The notes beneath the pieces are model-generated. The model ran no database searches. It was not told where the DNA came from and worked only from the letters and a program-made list of their open reading frames with translations. A DNA stretch of 64,000 bases, taken from NCBI RefSeq assembly GCF_900109555.1, contig NZ_FNZV01000001.1, positions 610,143-674,142 of the forward strand. The letters are read 5' to 3'. Shown here piece after piece: positions 17,984 to 26,885 of this stretch. The DNA comes from Pacificibacter marinus. Lineage in GTDB: Bacteria > Pseudomonadota > Alphaproteobacteria > Rhodobacterales > Rhodobacteraceae. Both the position numbers and the translations under genes were made by a program. Each line of letters starts with the position of its first letter. Position 1 is the first letter of the stretch.

Positions 17984-18910
17984 TTATGTAACTGACAGCC
18001 CTTCGCGTGCAATCAATTCCTCGATATATTCGGCGGCCTCATGCCCCTTAAGCGATGTCGCCCAGAGCCGATCAGCAATTCCTTCGTGTAGATCGAGAGC
18101 TTCGGGCGCGGACGTGATAAGACCGACACCGACACGAATATTCGGATTGTGCCCAAGACGGAACGGACTGATGGTCAAGACGGAGCGCCCGCCCTGCCTT
18201 ACGATTTGAAACGAGGTTGACGGGATAGGTTCGCGCGCCACGCCGATTTGCACACCAATTCCGGGCGCGCGTAACATTTCGACAATATGACGCACTTCCA
18301 ACAGAGCCATTTTTCGACGCTGTTCACGGATTTCCGCAGGTAACTCAGAAGCTCCTTCAAGACCCTCTTTAAGAAACTTCCGAATGTCCGCGTCCGATAT
18401 GATCGATGCCAAAAGGGGACGTCTCGTGGCAAAACGCTCTTTTCTTTGCTTCAATATGCTCAATATAGCATCTACATCCTGCCCCCCTGCCCCTTGAACG
18501 ACTTCATAAAGGACATCCTTAAGAATCGTGTCGTAGTGCTCGGTGGTCAGTAGATACGAGATTGGACTAAACAGCCCTATGATCTGATCGCAATCTTCCT
18601 CGATCTGACGCATCCGCTCAAAAAAGCTCAGGGCATTGTCGACATATTCTATCCCGACCCCCATCAAGCTAGGAAGAGAGACGTGAAGTTCACTGGCAAT
18701 GGCAGAAAGCATGTCTATTTTGGCAATCTCACCTTTTTCTGCACGATAAAGCGCAGCACGCGAGATATTTAGCCTGACAGCGAGCTCCTCAGGAGTAAGG
18801 CCCCGCCCAAGGCGATGCGCCTTGAGCCGCGCGCCTATATCTTTGGAATTGAGTTGCGTGTCGTCCACTGTGCGCTCGCTTGAAAATTGGTTTCTCAGCC
18901 AGCGCCGCAC
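17984..18910 (-). CDS. XRE-family HTH regulator next to the TRAP-pyr operon
   Basis: 308 aa. Residues about 24-80 are an HTH_3 domain (IGARLKAHRLGRGLTPEELA, then LNISRAALYRAEKGEI). The rest, about 220 residues, is an unrecognised mostly helical region that may sense the ligand. It lies 144 nt upstream of dctP in the same direction and is the obvious local regulator of the transporter operon. An in-frame GTG at 18868 is another possible start. Confidence 0.8.
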   Translation of the reverse strand: MRRWLRNQFSSERTVDDTQLNSKDIGARLKAHRLGRGLTPEELAVRLNISRAALYRAEKGEIAKIDMLSAIASELHVSLPSLMGVGIEYVDNALSFFERMRQIEEDCDQIIGLFSPISYLLTTEHYDTILKDVLYEVVQGAGGQDVDAILSILKQRKERFATRRPLLASIISDADIRKFLKEGLEGASELPAEIREQRRKMALLEVRHIVEMLRAPGIGVQIGVAREPIPSTSFQIVRQGGRSVLTISPFRLGHNPNIRVGVGLITSAPEALDLHEGIADRLWATSLKGHEAAEYIEELIAREGLSVT

Positions 18911-18935
18911 AAGGAAAAGGCGACATTACAGCTTG

Positions 18936-18951
18936 TATCAAAAATGAGATA
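18936..18951. promoter_or_regulatory. Dyad TATC-N8-GATA upstream of the XRE regulator
   Basis: TATCAAAAATGAGATA shares AAAAATGAGA with the dyad upstream of dctP and lies 26 to 41 nt from the regulator start, where it could mediate autoregulation. In the remaining 18952-19237 I see no gene or recognisable element. Confidence 0.4.
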
Positions 18952-19237
18952 ACCATGATTTTATAGCTATCGCAAGTGCGTTTCCACTTACCCTTATGAT
19001 TAGCACCTCACCAAAAATCTGACCTGCCCCACTAAAAGCACCTTATTTGACGTCGGCGTTGACGGGGCCGTTGGGGTGTTTTGATTGGGGGCTTTTGGCT
19101 CATCATACCCACTGACGCGCGAACATGCGGCAGACAACGTAAAAGACCCAGTACAGGGGCAGAAATCAACTCTTGCACAGGGCCATCTATTTATAATTTC
19201 GACCTTTGAATGGTCAACTCATCCGCTGAGCGTTTTA

Positions 19238-20371
19238 TTACAGGGACACAGGCGGTGTCATCGCGGACATGTCGATTTTGCGCTCAAAAGCTTGGCCGTC
19301 GGCGTCGAACACGTGGCAATCCCCTGCCCCGAAGGACACGTTTACCGCGCGATCATCTTCGATCATTTGTGTGCCCGTCAAAACAAAGCAGAAATTCTCT
19401 TCGTGGCCGGGCAATGTCGCATAACCGATGGTGAGTTGCCCCAGATGTTCGACAACGGTTGGCGTCAGGGCCATCGTCGCGTCACCAGCCCCCAAAGAGA
19501 TGTGTTCTGGGCGGACGCCGAGAGAAACCTGAGAGCCAACGAGAGCCGCGCGGCGATCCGCAGGCACATCAACGTCAATGGTCAAGCTTTGGCCTTGGAA
19601 ATCAACAGTGATTCCGTCATCTGAGACCGATAGCACATTGACGGGCATAAAGTTCATCCGCGGGTTGCCAATAAAGCCCGCCACAAATGTATTTTCTGGT
19701 TTGTGATACAGCGTAAGAGGTGCGCCGACTTGGGCAATATAGCCGCCATTGAGGACCACAATGCGGTCAGCCATAGTCATTGCTTCGACTTGGTCATGGG
19801 TCACGTAAACCATCGTCGCGCCAAGCTGTTTATGCAAGCGCGTCAATTCGATCCGCATGTCGGCACGTAGGGCTGCATCAAGGTTTGAAAGGGGTTCATC
19901 GAACAAGAAAATCTCGGGTTGGCGCACGATGGCACGCCCAATGGCAACACGCTGACGTTGACCGCCAGACAAGTTCCCTGGCCGCTGATCCAAGCGATTT
20001 TCAAGGTGCAAGATTGCAGCGGCCTCTTCTACCTTTTTACGAATTTCTTTTGCTGGAGCACCCTCGACCCGCAAGGGGAAGGCGATGTTTTCGTAAACCG
20101 ACATATGCGGATAAAGCGCGTAGGATTGAAACACCATCGCGATGCCACGCTTGACGGGGGCCAAATCATTGACGCGTTTTCCGTCGATAACAATATCGCC
20201 AGATGTGGTGTGCTCTAAACCAGCAACCATGCGCAACAAGGTTGACTTACCGCAGCCAGACGGGCCAACGAACACGACGAATTCGCCTTCGTGTACATCC
20301 AATGAAACGCCTTTTACGACTTCAAAATCACCAAAGGTCTTTACGACGTTTTTAAGGGAAAGCTGGCCCAA
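19238..20371 (-). CDS. Sugar ABC transporter ATP-binding protein (MalK/UgpC type), TTG start
   Basis: 377 aa. It has Walker A GPSGCGKST, signature LSGGQRQRVAIGRA, Walker B FLFDEPLSNLDAALR, and a C-terminal TOBE/OB regulatory domain (about residues 240-375) as in MalK and UgpC. The start was set at the TTG at 20371 because the protein then begins at the usual GQLSLKNV position and AGGAG lies 7 nt upstream; no ATG is near. It energises the two permeases encoded upstream in the amino-sugar operon. Confidence 0.88.
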   Translation of the reverse strand: MGQLSLKNVVKTFGDFEVVKGVSLDVHEGEFVVFVGPSGCGKSTLLRMVAGLEHTTSGDIVIDGKRVNDLAPVKRGIAMVFQSYALYPHMSVYENIAFPLRVEGAPAKEIRKKVEEAAAILHLENRLDQRPGNLSGGQRQRVAIGRAIVRQPEIFLFDEPLSNLDAALRADMRIELTRLHKQLGATMVYVTHDQVEAMTMADRIVVLNGGYIAQVGAPLTLYHKPENTFVAGFIGNPRMNFMPVNVLSVSDDGITVDFQGQSLTIDVDVPADRRAALVGSQVSLGVRPEHISLGAGDATMALTPTVVEHLGQLTIGYATLPGHEENFCFVLTGTQMIEDDRAVNVSFGAGDCHVFDADGQAFERKIDMSAMTPPVSL

Positions 20372-20421
20372 CGGGGTTCTCCTAGCGTTAGAAATAATAG
20401 GGTATCCGAGATCGGATAGGT

Positions 20422-20456
20422 GTAGCCCAGCCATCAAAGTGCGGCGGCTGAGCTAC
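20422..20456 (-). promoter_or_regulatory. Stem-loop between sugar-binding protein and ATPase genes
   Basis: GTAGCCCAGCC (20422-20432) pairs with GGCTGAGCTAC (20446-20456), 11 positions with one mismatch, 11 nt after the binding-protein stop codon. As with the TRAP operon, it may stabilise the binding-protein mRNA. A smaller palindrome, TATCCGAGATCGGATA, lies next to it. Confidence 0.5.
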
Positions 20457-20467
20457 GTTAGTGAGGT

Positions 20468-21685
20468 CTATTTGTAGTCTTCAAGCTCAGCGGCTGCTTT
20501 GCTCAGGGCCTCAGCAGGTTCCGCATCGCCGATAACAACAGACTGCACCATCTCGATCATCACGTTCTGGAAGCCTTTGTAGTCGGTGAACAATGGCTCT
20601 GGGCCACCAAATTCAATACCGTCGATGAATGGCTGCCAGTATGGCGCGTTCGCAAGCATTTCATCAACCGCAGGGCCCGGACGCAATGGTGTCAAACTTG
20701 CAGCACCGCCGCCTTCATAGGCTTCTTGAATTTCAGGAGAGGTGATGTATTTCGCAAATTCAATCGCCTTTTCTTCAACACCAGTGCCGTCGAAAATAGC
20801 CAAAGAGTCAGTGATCAATAGTGTGCCGGGACCTTCAGCAGATGGGCCGAGCGGTAGATCAGCAACACCCCAGTTGATGTCGGTGTCTTGTAACATGAAA
20901 GACGCGCCAACAGATGTCTGGATCATGCCCACTGAAGCATCAAGAAAGATCGCACGAATTTCATTTTGCTCATAGGCTGTAGCGCCCTCGACAGAATAAG
21001 GTGTGATGTCTTTGTAAGCCTGCAATGCAGCCAATACTTCTGGGCTGTCCATGGTGATGTTGCCATCCGCATCGATGACCTGACCGTTGTTGGTGTAAAC
21101 CCAATGCATGAACTGGTGCATCGTGTTGTCAAAGGTTTTAGCTGGCAAGCCGTATCCTGCAGCATCAGTATTTTCAGTGATCTGTTTCGCAAACGCAATC
21201 GCTTCTGCCCACGTTTTGGGTGGCGTTTCTGGGTCTAGGCCAGCTTCTTCAAAGATGTCTTTGTTCCAGTAGAACGCCTTAGTTGAAAAGGCGATAGGGA
21301 CGCCCCACTGCGTGTCTTGGAATGTCACAGTACCCACGATGTTTGGATAGTATGATGCTTTTTCCTCGTCCGTCATTGGGACAGGAACGATCAGTTCGTT
21401 CAACGCAAATTCTTTGAGTGTGCGTGAACCAACGTAAGCCATGGCAACGGGGCTACCCGCTACAGCCAAAGTTGTGGCTTTGTCTTGGCACTGCGCCCAA
21501 CCGACGATCTCGGGTGTTACGGTCCAGCCTTCGTTTGCGGCTTCCCATTCAGCGATGTATTTTTCATGAACTGGGTCAATTGAATCGCCACAGTAAATCC
21601 AGCTCAGGTCTTCTGCTAAAGCTGGCAGGGCGGTGGAGCACGTCAGCATAAGGCCGATCAAGCTGTTCTTTGTAAATGATGTCAC
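20468..21685 (-). CDS. Sugar ABC transporter extracellular binding protein
   Basis: 405 aa. The signal peptide ends at LPALA near residue 24, followed by a SBP_bac_1 type fold with a Trp-rich ligand cleft (VPIAFSTKAFYWNKDIF, PPKTWAEAIAFAKQI). These are features of binding proteins for di- and oligosaccharides. Given nagK, nagA, GH20 and nagB nearby, N-acetylglucosamine oligomers or related amino sugars are the likely ligand (inference). It is the third or fourth gene of the minus-strand importer operon. Confidence 0.9.
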   Translation of the reverse strand: MTSFTKNSLIGLMLTCSTALPALAEDLSWIYCGDSIDPVHEKYIAEWEAANEGWTVTPEIVGWAQCQDKATTLAVAGSPVAMAYVGSRTLKEFALNELIVPVPMTDEEKASYYPNIVGTVTFQDTQWGVPIAFSTKAFYWNKDIFEEAGLDPETPPKTWAEAIAFAKQITENTDAAGYGLPAKTFDNTMHQFMHWVYTNNGQVIDADGNITMDSPEVLAALQAYKDITPYSVEGATAYEQNEIRAIFLDASVGMIQTSVGASFMLQDTDINWGVADLPLGPSAEGPGTLLITDSLAIFDGTGVEEKAIEFAKYITSPEIQEAYEGGGAASLTPLRPGPAVDEMLANAPYWQPFIDGIEFGGPEPLFTDYKGFQNVMIEMVQSVVIGDAEPAEALSKAAAELEDYK

Positions 21686-21722
21686 GTTTAGTCTCCCGCT
21701 TGGTTGATTATTAAATCGTTTC

Positions 21723-22604
21723 TTATTCTTTGATCGCGCCGGCGGTCAGACCACCGACAAGATAGCGTTGTAGGAAAAAGATGATGACCATAGCGGGTGC
21801 GATCCCGACAAAACTGGCGGCCATCAGCTCATTCCAGATAACTTCTTGTTTGCCAAAATAGGCAAATAAACCCACCGGCAATGGCATGTATTCTGTCTTT
21901 GAATTGAACGTCAGCGCAAAGATGAATTGCTGTGCATAAGCCCCGATGAACGTCATGATCGCGACCACGATGATGCCGGGTCGTGCAATCGGTAAAATCA
22001 CGCGGCGGAATGTGTAAAACTGCGAAGCGCCGTCCATATACGCCGCTTCATTCAGCTCTGGCGGGATCCGCATCATATAAGTACGCAGCAACCAGATCGC
22101 GGATGGGATCAGGAACGCGGCCCCCGGTACGATCATCGCGTAATAGGTGTTCAACAGGCCCAAAGTCCGCATAAGCCGAAACAATGGGATCAACAGCACG
22201 GCACCTGAAAACATCGACACAGCCAAGAATGCGCCAAGGACCAGCGCCATGCCTTTAAAACGGAACCGCGCAAAGGCATAGGCCGCAGGAACCACAAGGA
22301 TCAGCACGATAATGGTCGACACAACAGAGATCAGCAGCGAATTGAAAATGTATCGCCCAAAGCTGGGAACACTGATCCACATGGTGCGATATGCTTCAAA
22401 CGATCCGTTCTCTGGCCAAAATGAATATGGCGATGAAAACAGCTGAGCCAAAGGCTTTAGGCTGACGAGAAACCCTTCGATAAAGGGCGCCAACATAAAG
22501 AACAAAAACACAGCGATACCACAGTAGATCCCGATCAGTTCGCGCCAGCTATAGCGGTTGATCATTATGCTGGTTTCTGAGGACTTGAAAAACTTACGTG
22601 CCAT
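21723..22604 (-). CDS. Sugar ABC transporter permease (MalG type)
   Basis: 293 aa from the ATG at 22604, 8 nt after the partner permease. It has six membrane segments and the EAA loop ELNEAAYMDGASQFYTFRR that docks on the ATPase. It pairs with the MalF-type subunit to form the inner-membrane pore. The longer in-frame reading to 22688 overlaps the upstream gene and lacks a ribosome site. Confidence 0.9.
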   Translation of the reverse strand: MARKFFKSSETSIMINRYSWRELIGIYCGIAVFLFFMLAPFIEGFLVSLKPLAQLFSSPYSFWPENGSFEAYRTMWISVPSFGRYIFNSLLISVVSTIIVLILVVPAAYAFARFRFKGMALVLGAFLAVSMFSGAVLLIPLFRLMRTLGLLNTYYAMIVPGAAFLIPSAIWLLRTYMMRIPPELNEAAYMDGASQFYTFRRVILPIARPGIIVVAIMTFIGAYAQQFIFALTFNSKTEYMPLPVGLFAYFGKQEVIWNELMAASFVGIAPAMVIIFFLQRYLVGGLTAGAIKE

Positions 22605-22612
22605 GGGTGTTC

Positions 22613-23497
22613 TTATGCCTTTTGTGCTGTCGCAAGTTTGCGGGTCATACGGAAATAAGCGATGCAAAACAGCGACAAGAAAATACAAATCACCACAGCG
22701 CGCGCTGCACCTTCGCCATACCTTTTGGATCCGATAGCGGTTTGATACGTGTCGATGATCATGGTTGTGGTGCTGCCGGACGGGCCGCCTTGGGTCAAAA
22801 TCCAGATGATATCAAAGCTGTTGAACGTAGCGATCAACGAGAGCATGGACATTGTAATCATCGGGGGCATCATCAGTGGCAGTGTGATCCGGCGAAAGCG
22901 CATCCAACGGCTGGCACCATCGGTCCATGCTGCCTCATAGAGATCGCGTGGAATGGATTGGATCGCAGCCAAGAAATAGATGGTCACCATGGGGACGCCG
23001 ATCCAAACATCCGTGACGATGGTCGCCCAATACGCCGATGTGCCGTAAGCCAGAAAAACAACGGGGCCGTCGGACAACCCAAACCGTTGAAGCAAGCCGG
23101 AAATCATCCCGAACTGACCGTTGTACATCCAACCCCACATGAAAATCCCGATTGCCATAGGCACGATCCACGGTGGCATCGTCAAAAGTCGGAATAGATT
23201 GCGACCAGGCACAGCGCAGTTCAGCAACACCGCGCCGAACGTTCCGATGACCATTTTCAGCAACACTGAAAAGAATGTCCATGTGAAGGTACGAATGATG
23301 ATTTCCAAAAAGTCTTTGTCAAAGATCTTTAGATAGTTGCGCCAGCCTACATAATTCGTCGTTTTCCGCAGAGAGGCATCAGTGAAAGACAGCCGAAATG
23401 TTTCGATTAACGGCCAAGCTACAATCACCAAAACATATAAAATTGCGGGGGCCAGTAAAGCCCATGCAAAATACCAAGCTGCGCGATTCTGGGTCAT
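22613..23497 (-). CDS. Sugar ABC transporter permease (MalF type)
   Basis: 294 aa with six membrane segments and the EAA loop LYEAAWTDGASRWMRFRR. It is the short MalF/UgpA form without the large periplasmic loop. Its start overlaps the stop of the Gfo/Idh gene by 4 nt, which ties sugar entry to that oxidoreductase. Confidence 0.9.
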   Translation of the reverse strand: MTQNRAAWYFAWALLAPAILYVLVIVAWPLIETFRLSFTDASLRKTTNYVGWRNYLKIFDKDFLEIIIRTFTWTFFSVLLKMVIGTFGAVLLNCAVPGRNLFRLLTMPPWIVPMAIGIFMWGWMYNGQFGMISGLLQRFGLSDGPVVFLAYGTSAYWATIVTDVWIGVPMVTIYFLAAIQSIPRDLYEAAWTDGASRWMRFRRITLPLMMPPMITMSMLSLIATFNSFDIIWILTQGGPSGSTTTMIIDTYQTAIGSKRYGEGAARAVVICIFLSLFCIAYFRMTRKLATAQKA

Positions 23498-24657
23498 GCT
23501 GAAGCTTTCCTGGTGATGAATGCATTGTCATATCGATCCCAGATCGGGCGCATATCAATCACTTGTTTTGTGCGACGCGCGTCATCCATCGTCAGTGCAA
23601 GAACACCGGCCTCAAGCGCATCAAGTGGTGACACAGGCAGCGGCCCACCATGCATTGTGTGGGCTATAACTTTCGATGCCATTTCTTCATCGGCACCGTA
23701 ATGCTGGGACAATTTGCTTTCGCCGTAAACTTTATCAATCTTGGCTGTTTCAGTTATCACGTCTGTGACCTTGAACTTAGCACGGATAAAGTCGCCTTCG
23801 GCCTGACCCTTGGTGCCAAACACGGCAAAGCGGCGGAACTGGTCTGGGGCGTTCAGGTTGGTGTGAAAGTTCATACCAACACCATTTTCATATTCGATGA
23901 TCGCAACTTGGTAATCAATGATATCGCCATCGTTATCAAAGACCTTATCGGACCCGTTCCAGCCAGATGGCTTGCGGTGATACAGCTCCAAATCGTTAGC
24001 GCCTTCGTTGCGTGGATCATTGGCTGGGATAAACGTTTTACGCCCGCCAAAACTGGCAACACGCTCGGGGCGCGCGCCGATCAAGCCGTTGTACAGGTCC
24101 AAATCATGGCAACATTTTTCCAGCATAAAGCTGCCGGACCATTTCTCATAGCGTCGCCAATCGCGCATAAAGAACGCCCCGTGATACGGGAAAATATGTT
24201 CGGCGGCTTCGACGGATACAATATCGCCAAGCATGCCAGCGTCACGCGCGGCAATCAGATCGCGGTACAGCGGCGCATAGCGCAACACCAAACCAACCAT
24301 TAGATTTTCCGGCCCAAACTTGCCCATCAATGCTGCCAACTCATAGGTCTGCTCAATCGTTGACACGATAGGCTTTTCGGAAAACACTTTGTTTCCAGCC
24401 TCAAGGCCAAGACGAATGTGATCCAGATGCAGATGATTTGGTGAACCGATCATCAACAGGTCATACCCGCCCGCTTTGACCAGCTCTTCAGGAGACGCAT
24501 AAGAGGTTCCAGCATGAATGCCATGCTCTTTTAATGTGGCCATGCCAGCCGGTGCAGGATCATAATATCCAACTATTTCAAAGTCAGGATCCATCTCACT
24601 AAAGACGTACCCAAGATACCCAAGACGGAAACCAAGACCGATGATGGCGACTCTCAT
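23494..24657 (-). CDS. Gfo/Idh/MocA family oxidoreductase, first gene of the amino-sugar importer operon
   Basis: 387 aa from the ATG at 24657 with GAGGTG upstream. It has the Rossmann GLGFRLG motif, SEKPI near residue 97 as the EKP motif, and EKCCHDLDL with the catalytic-region His and Asp. It probably oxidises or reduces a sugar brought in by the transporter that follows. The link to amino sugars is contextual only. Confidence 0.85.
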   Translation of the reverse strand: MRVAIIGLGFRLGYLGYVFSEMDPDFEIVGYYDPAPAGMATLKEHGIHAGTSYASPEELVKAGGYDLLMIGSPNHLHLDHIRLGLEAGNKVFSEKPIVSTIEQTYELAALMGKFGPENLMVGLVLRYAPLYRDLIAARDAGMLGDIVSVEAAEHIFPYHGAFFMRDWRRYEKWSGSFMLEKCCHDLDLYNGLIGARPERVASFGGRKTFIPANDPRNEGANDLELYHRKPSGWNGSDKVFDNDGDIIDYQVAIIEYENGVGMNFHTNLNAPDQFRRFAVFGTKGQAEGDFIRAKFKVTDVITETAKIDKVYGESKLSQHYGADEEMASKVIAHTMHGGPLPVSPLDALEAGVLALTMDDARRTKQVIDMRPIWDRYDNAFITRKASA

Positions 24658-24668
24658 GACGCACCTCT

Positions 24669-24689
24669 GTAAGAAATTCTTTTTCTTAC
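24669..24689. promoter_or_regulatory. Operator candidate GTAAGAAA-N5-TTTCTTAC upstream of the importer operon
   Basis: An 8-bp perfect inverted repeat with a 5-nt spacer lies 12 nt upstream of the first gene of the importer operon. It resembles the TTACGAAA-N5-TTTCGTAA dyad at 30073-30095 (same GAAA-N5-TTTC core and spacing, 6 of 8 half-site bases equal), so both may bind the local RpiR regulator. Confidence 0.5.
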
Positions 24690-24779
24690 TCTGGGTCATC
24701 AAGGCACGTACGGTCAAGAATTTTTCACATATTTGTGACAGGTTTCTCCGTTCTTGTAATTCCTTTTCACACCATGCCG

Positions 24780-24814
24780 AAAAAAAATGCAGGCCTGCAC
24801 AGTAGAGTGCACTC
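24780..24814 (-). terminator. Possible terminator after the nagA-nagK operon
   Basis: Directly after the nagK stop codon, read on the minus strand, come the palindromes GAGTGCACTC and TGCAGGCCTGCA, then eight Ts. The T-run and position fit an intrinsic terminator, but the stem has little loop, so the call is tentative. Confidence 0.4.
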
Positions 24815-24815
24815 C

Positions 24816-25736
24816 CTACAAGGCGGAGGCGCCATGCCGCTGCAACCCCAGAATAGCTGCCCCAACAAGGCCGGGCTCAATAGGGCATTCCGCAGGTACG
24901 ACCAGTGATCGAGCGAATCGTTTTAGGCATTTTTCACGCACCGCGATATCCAGCGCCGCAATCAATCGTGACGAATTCGACATGCCGCCACCGATTGCGA
25001 TAACCCCCGCTCCCAGCATATTTTCCATCACAGCCAAGGGGCCCGATAAAAGCGCAAGCCAGACCTCAACCGTTTTTGCGGCTATCGCGTCGCCCCTTTC
25101 CCATCCGGCCACAATCGCGCGGCTGTCCATGCGCACATCGTGCAGGTGCAAATGCAGTTTTTCTATTCCGCGCGCCGAACATACCGCATCCAAACACCCT
25201 GTCTGTCCGCACCCACATGCAAAGGCTGGCAACGTCACCGCAGGGTCATCGAACACCCGTTGTGCAATTGAGCCATGGCCCAATTCGCCCGCAAACCCGC
25301 CAGCACCGTTGATCAGTTGGCCATGAACAACCACGCCACCGCCGACACCCGTTCCAAGGATGAGACCAAAGACCACGTCGTGGCCGCGCCCAGCGCCGAC
25401 CGTTGCCTCAGCCAACGCAAAGCAATCGGCGTCGTTCGCCAAAACCACAGGCAAACCCAAAATCGTTTCAAAGTCGATTTGCAAACGCCGCCCAGTTAAG
25501 CACGGGATGTTTGCGGCTGTCGCAATACCACTGTCGGAATCGATCACACCGGCCATCGAAAACGCCAAGACTTGAGGCCGGATTGTCGCACTGTCGATTG
25601 CAGTCTGCAGTACAGCGACAAAGCCGTCGAAATCGTCGGTCGGGGTCGCGATCCGCCCTTTGGGCACAACGTTTTCGGCACTATAGGCTTCGGCCACTTT
25701 GATGGTTGTGCCACCGATATCAAAACACAGGATCAT
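24816..25736 (-). CDS. nagK: ROK-family N-acetylglucosamine kinase
   Basis: 306 aa. The ATP-binding DIGGTT is at residues 6-11, and GTGVGGGVVV lies near residue 125. The ROK zinc motif is CGCGQTGCLD, with His supplied by GELGHGS, as in NagK kinases. It phosphorylates N-acetylglucosamine (or N-acetylmannosamine) in the cytoplasm. It overlaps nagA by 4 nt, so its product GlcNAc-6-P goes straight to the deacetylase. No DNA-binding domain is present, so it is an enzyme and not a ROK repressor. Confidence 0.85.
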   Translation of the reverse strand: MILCFDIGGTTIKVAEAYSAENVVPKGRIATPTDDFDGFVAVLQTAIDSATIRPQVLAFSMAGVIDSDSGIATAANIPCLTGRRLQIDFETILGLPVVLANDADCFALAEATVGAGRGHDVVFGLILGTGVGGGVVVHGQLINGAGGFAGELGHGSIAQRVFDDPAVTLPAFACGCGQTGCLDAVCSARGIEKLHLHLHDVRMDSRAIVAGWERGDAIAAKTVEVWLALLSGPLAVMENMLGAGVIAIGGGMSNSSRLIAALDIAVREKCLKRFARSLVVPAECPIEPGLVGAAILGLQRHGASAL

Positions 25737-26875
25737 GCAGTGCCTCCAACTTTACGTCCACCAATCCATGTGCTTGCCGCAGTTATCTCTGGGGTCAAAC
25801 TCACAAAATCGGCATGAGCACCCTTTTCCAAATGTCCTCGGTCAGTGATCCCCATCGCGCGCGCAGGCGCCAATGCGGCAAGGTTTAGTGCTTCGCCAAG
25901 CGGCAACATCAGCGATTGGTGGACATAGCGCACCGCGTCAATCAACGCGATATCAGCCCCCGCAAGCGTTCCATCCGCCAGCGTCAATCGTCCGCCTGCT
26001 CGAAAAATCTGCCGACCGTTCAAAGTGAATTCCGTAAGATCACTGCCTATTGTTGACATAGCATCTGACACCAAAAACATCCCCGCCAGCCCCGCTTTGC
26101 CGCGCAAGGCGACTCGCATTGGCGCGTCTGCCACATGAAACCCATCTGCAATCAGTCCCGCCCACAGACGCCCATCATCCAACGCTGCTCCAACTAAATT
26201 TGGAGTGCGGTGCTCCATTTGCCCCATCGCGTTGAACAGATGCGTGACCATCGTCGCCCCGGCATCGGCATAGGCACGCGCGGTTGCGTGGTCGCACCCC
26301 GTGTGCCCAAGGCTGACCGTAATGCCAGCACGGGCAAGTGCTGCAACCTGATGTGTCGTGACAGATTCTGGTGCTACAGTGCAAATCAAATGATCCACTC
26401 CCTGTGCTGCCGAGACCAATACTGCCAAGTCGCAAGCATCCATCTGTCGGATTAACGCAGGATCGTGAGTGCCTTTGCGGGCAAGGTCCAAATGTGGCCC
26501 CTCTAAGTGCAGCCCCAAAAAACCGGGCGTGTTAAGTGCGGCGTGTCCCGCGTTGATCGCGGTTACCGTGGATTGCGCAGTGTCCGTGATCAACGTCACC
26601 ATGACGGCTGTCGTTCCAAACTGCGCATGGGCGGTACAAATCGCGCCAATAGCATCAGTGGACAAATCGTTGTTAAACAACACACCGCCGCCACCATTAA
26701 CCTGAAGATCAACCAACCCCGGCACAATTGCACCTGCAACCTGAGTGCCTTTAGGGGCATCCGTGGCAGGAACAATCCCCGCCACACGCCCCTGCGCAAC
26801 AAGCAACGCAGCATTCGTGTGCCAAGTGGTCCCGTCGAAAATCCGAGCGGCGTGAAAAGCGGAGGTAGATGTCAT
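25733..26875 (-). CDS. nagA: N-acetylglucosamine-6-phosphate deacetylase
   Basis: 380 aa, typical NagA. Visible motifs are LVDLQVNGGGGVLFN near residue 55, HLEGPHLDLARKG near 125 (metal-binding Glu), HLFNAMGQMEHR with substrate contacts, and LVSDAMSTIG near 270 with the catalytic Asp. It removes acetate from GlcNAc-6-P to give GlcN-6-P for NagB, which is encoded further right at 37277. Confidence 0.92.
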   Translation of the reverse strand: MTSTSAFHAARIFDGTTWHTNAALLVAQGRVAGIVPATDAPKGTQVAGAIVPGLVDLQVNGGGGVLFNNDLSTDAIGAICTAHAQFGTTAVMVTLITDTAQSTVTAINAGHAALNTPGFLGLHLEGPHLDLARKGTHDPALIRQMDACDLAVLVSAAQGVDHLICTVAPESVTTHQVAALARAGITVSLGHTGCDHATARAYADAGATMVTHLFNAMGQMEHRTPNLVGAALDDGRLWAGLIADGFHVADAPMRVALRGKAGLAGMFLVSDAMSTIGSDLTEFTLNGRQIFRAGGRLTLADGTLAGADIALIDAVRYVHQSLMLPLGEALNLAALAPARAMGITDRGHLEKGAHADFVSLTPEITAASTWIGGRKVGGTA

Positions 26876-26885
26876 ATTGCAGACC

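Noticed and set aside
19085..19624. 179-codon plus-strand frame at the end of the sugar ATPase gene
   Set aside because: Mostly antisense to the TOBE domain of the ATPase; the first 45 codons lie in the gap but resemble nothing known.
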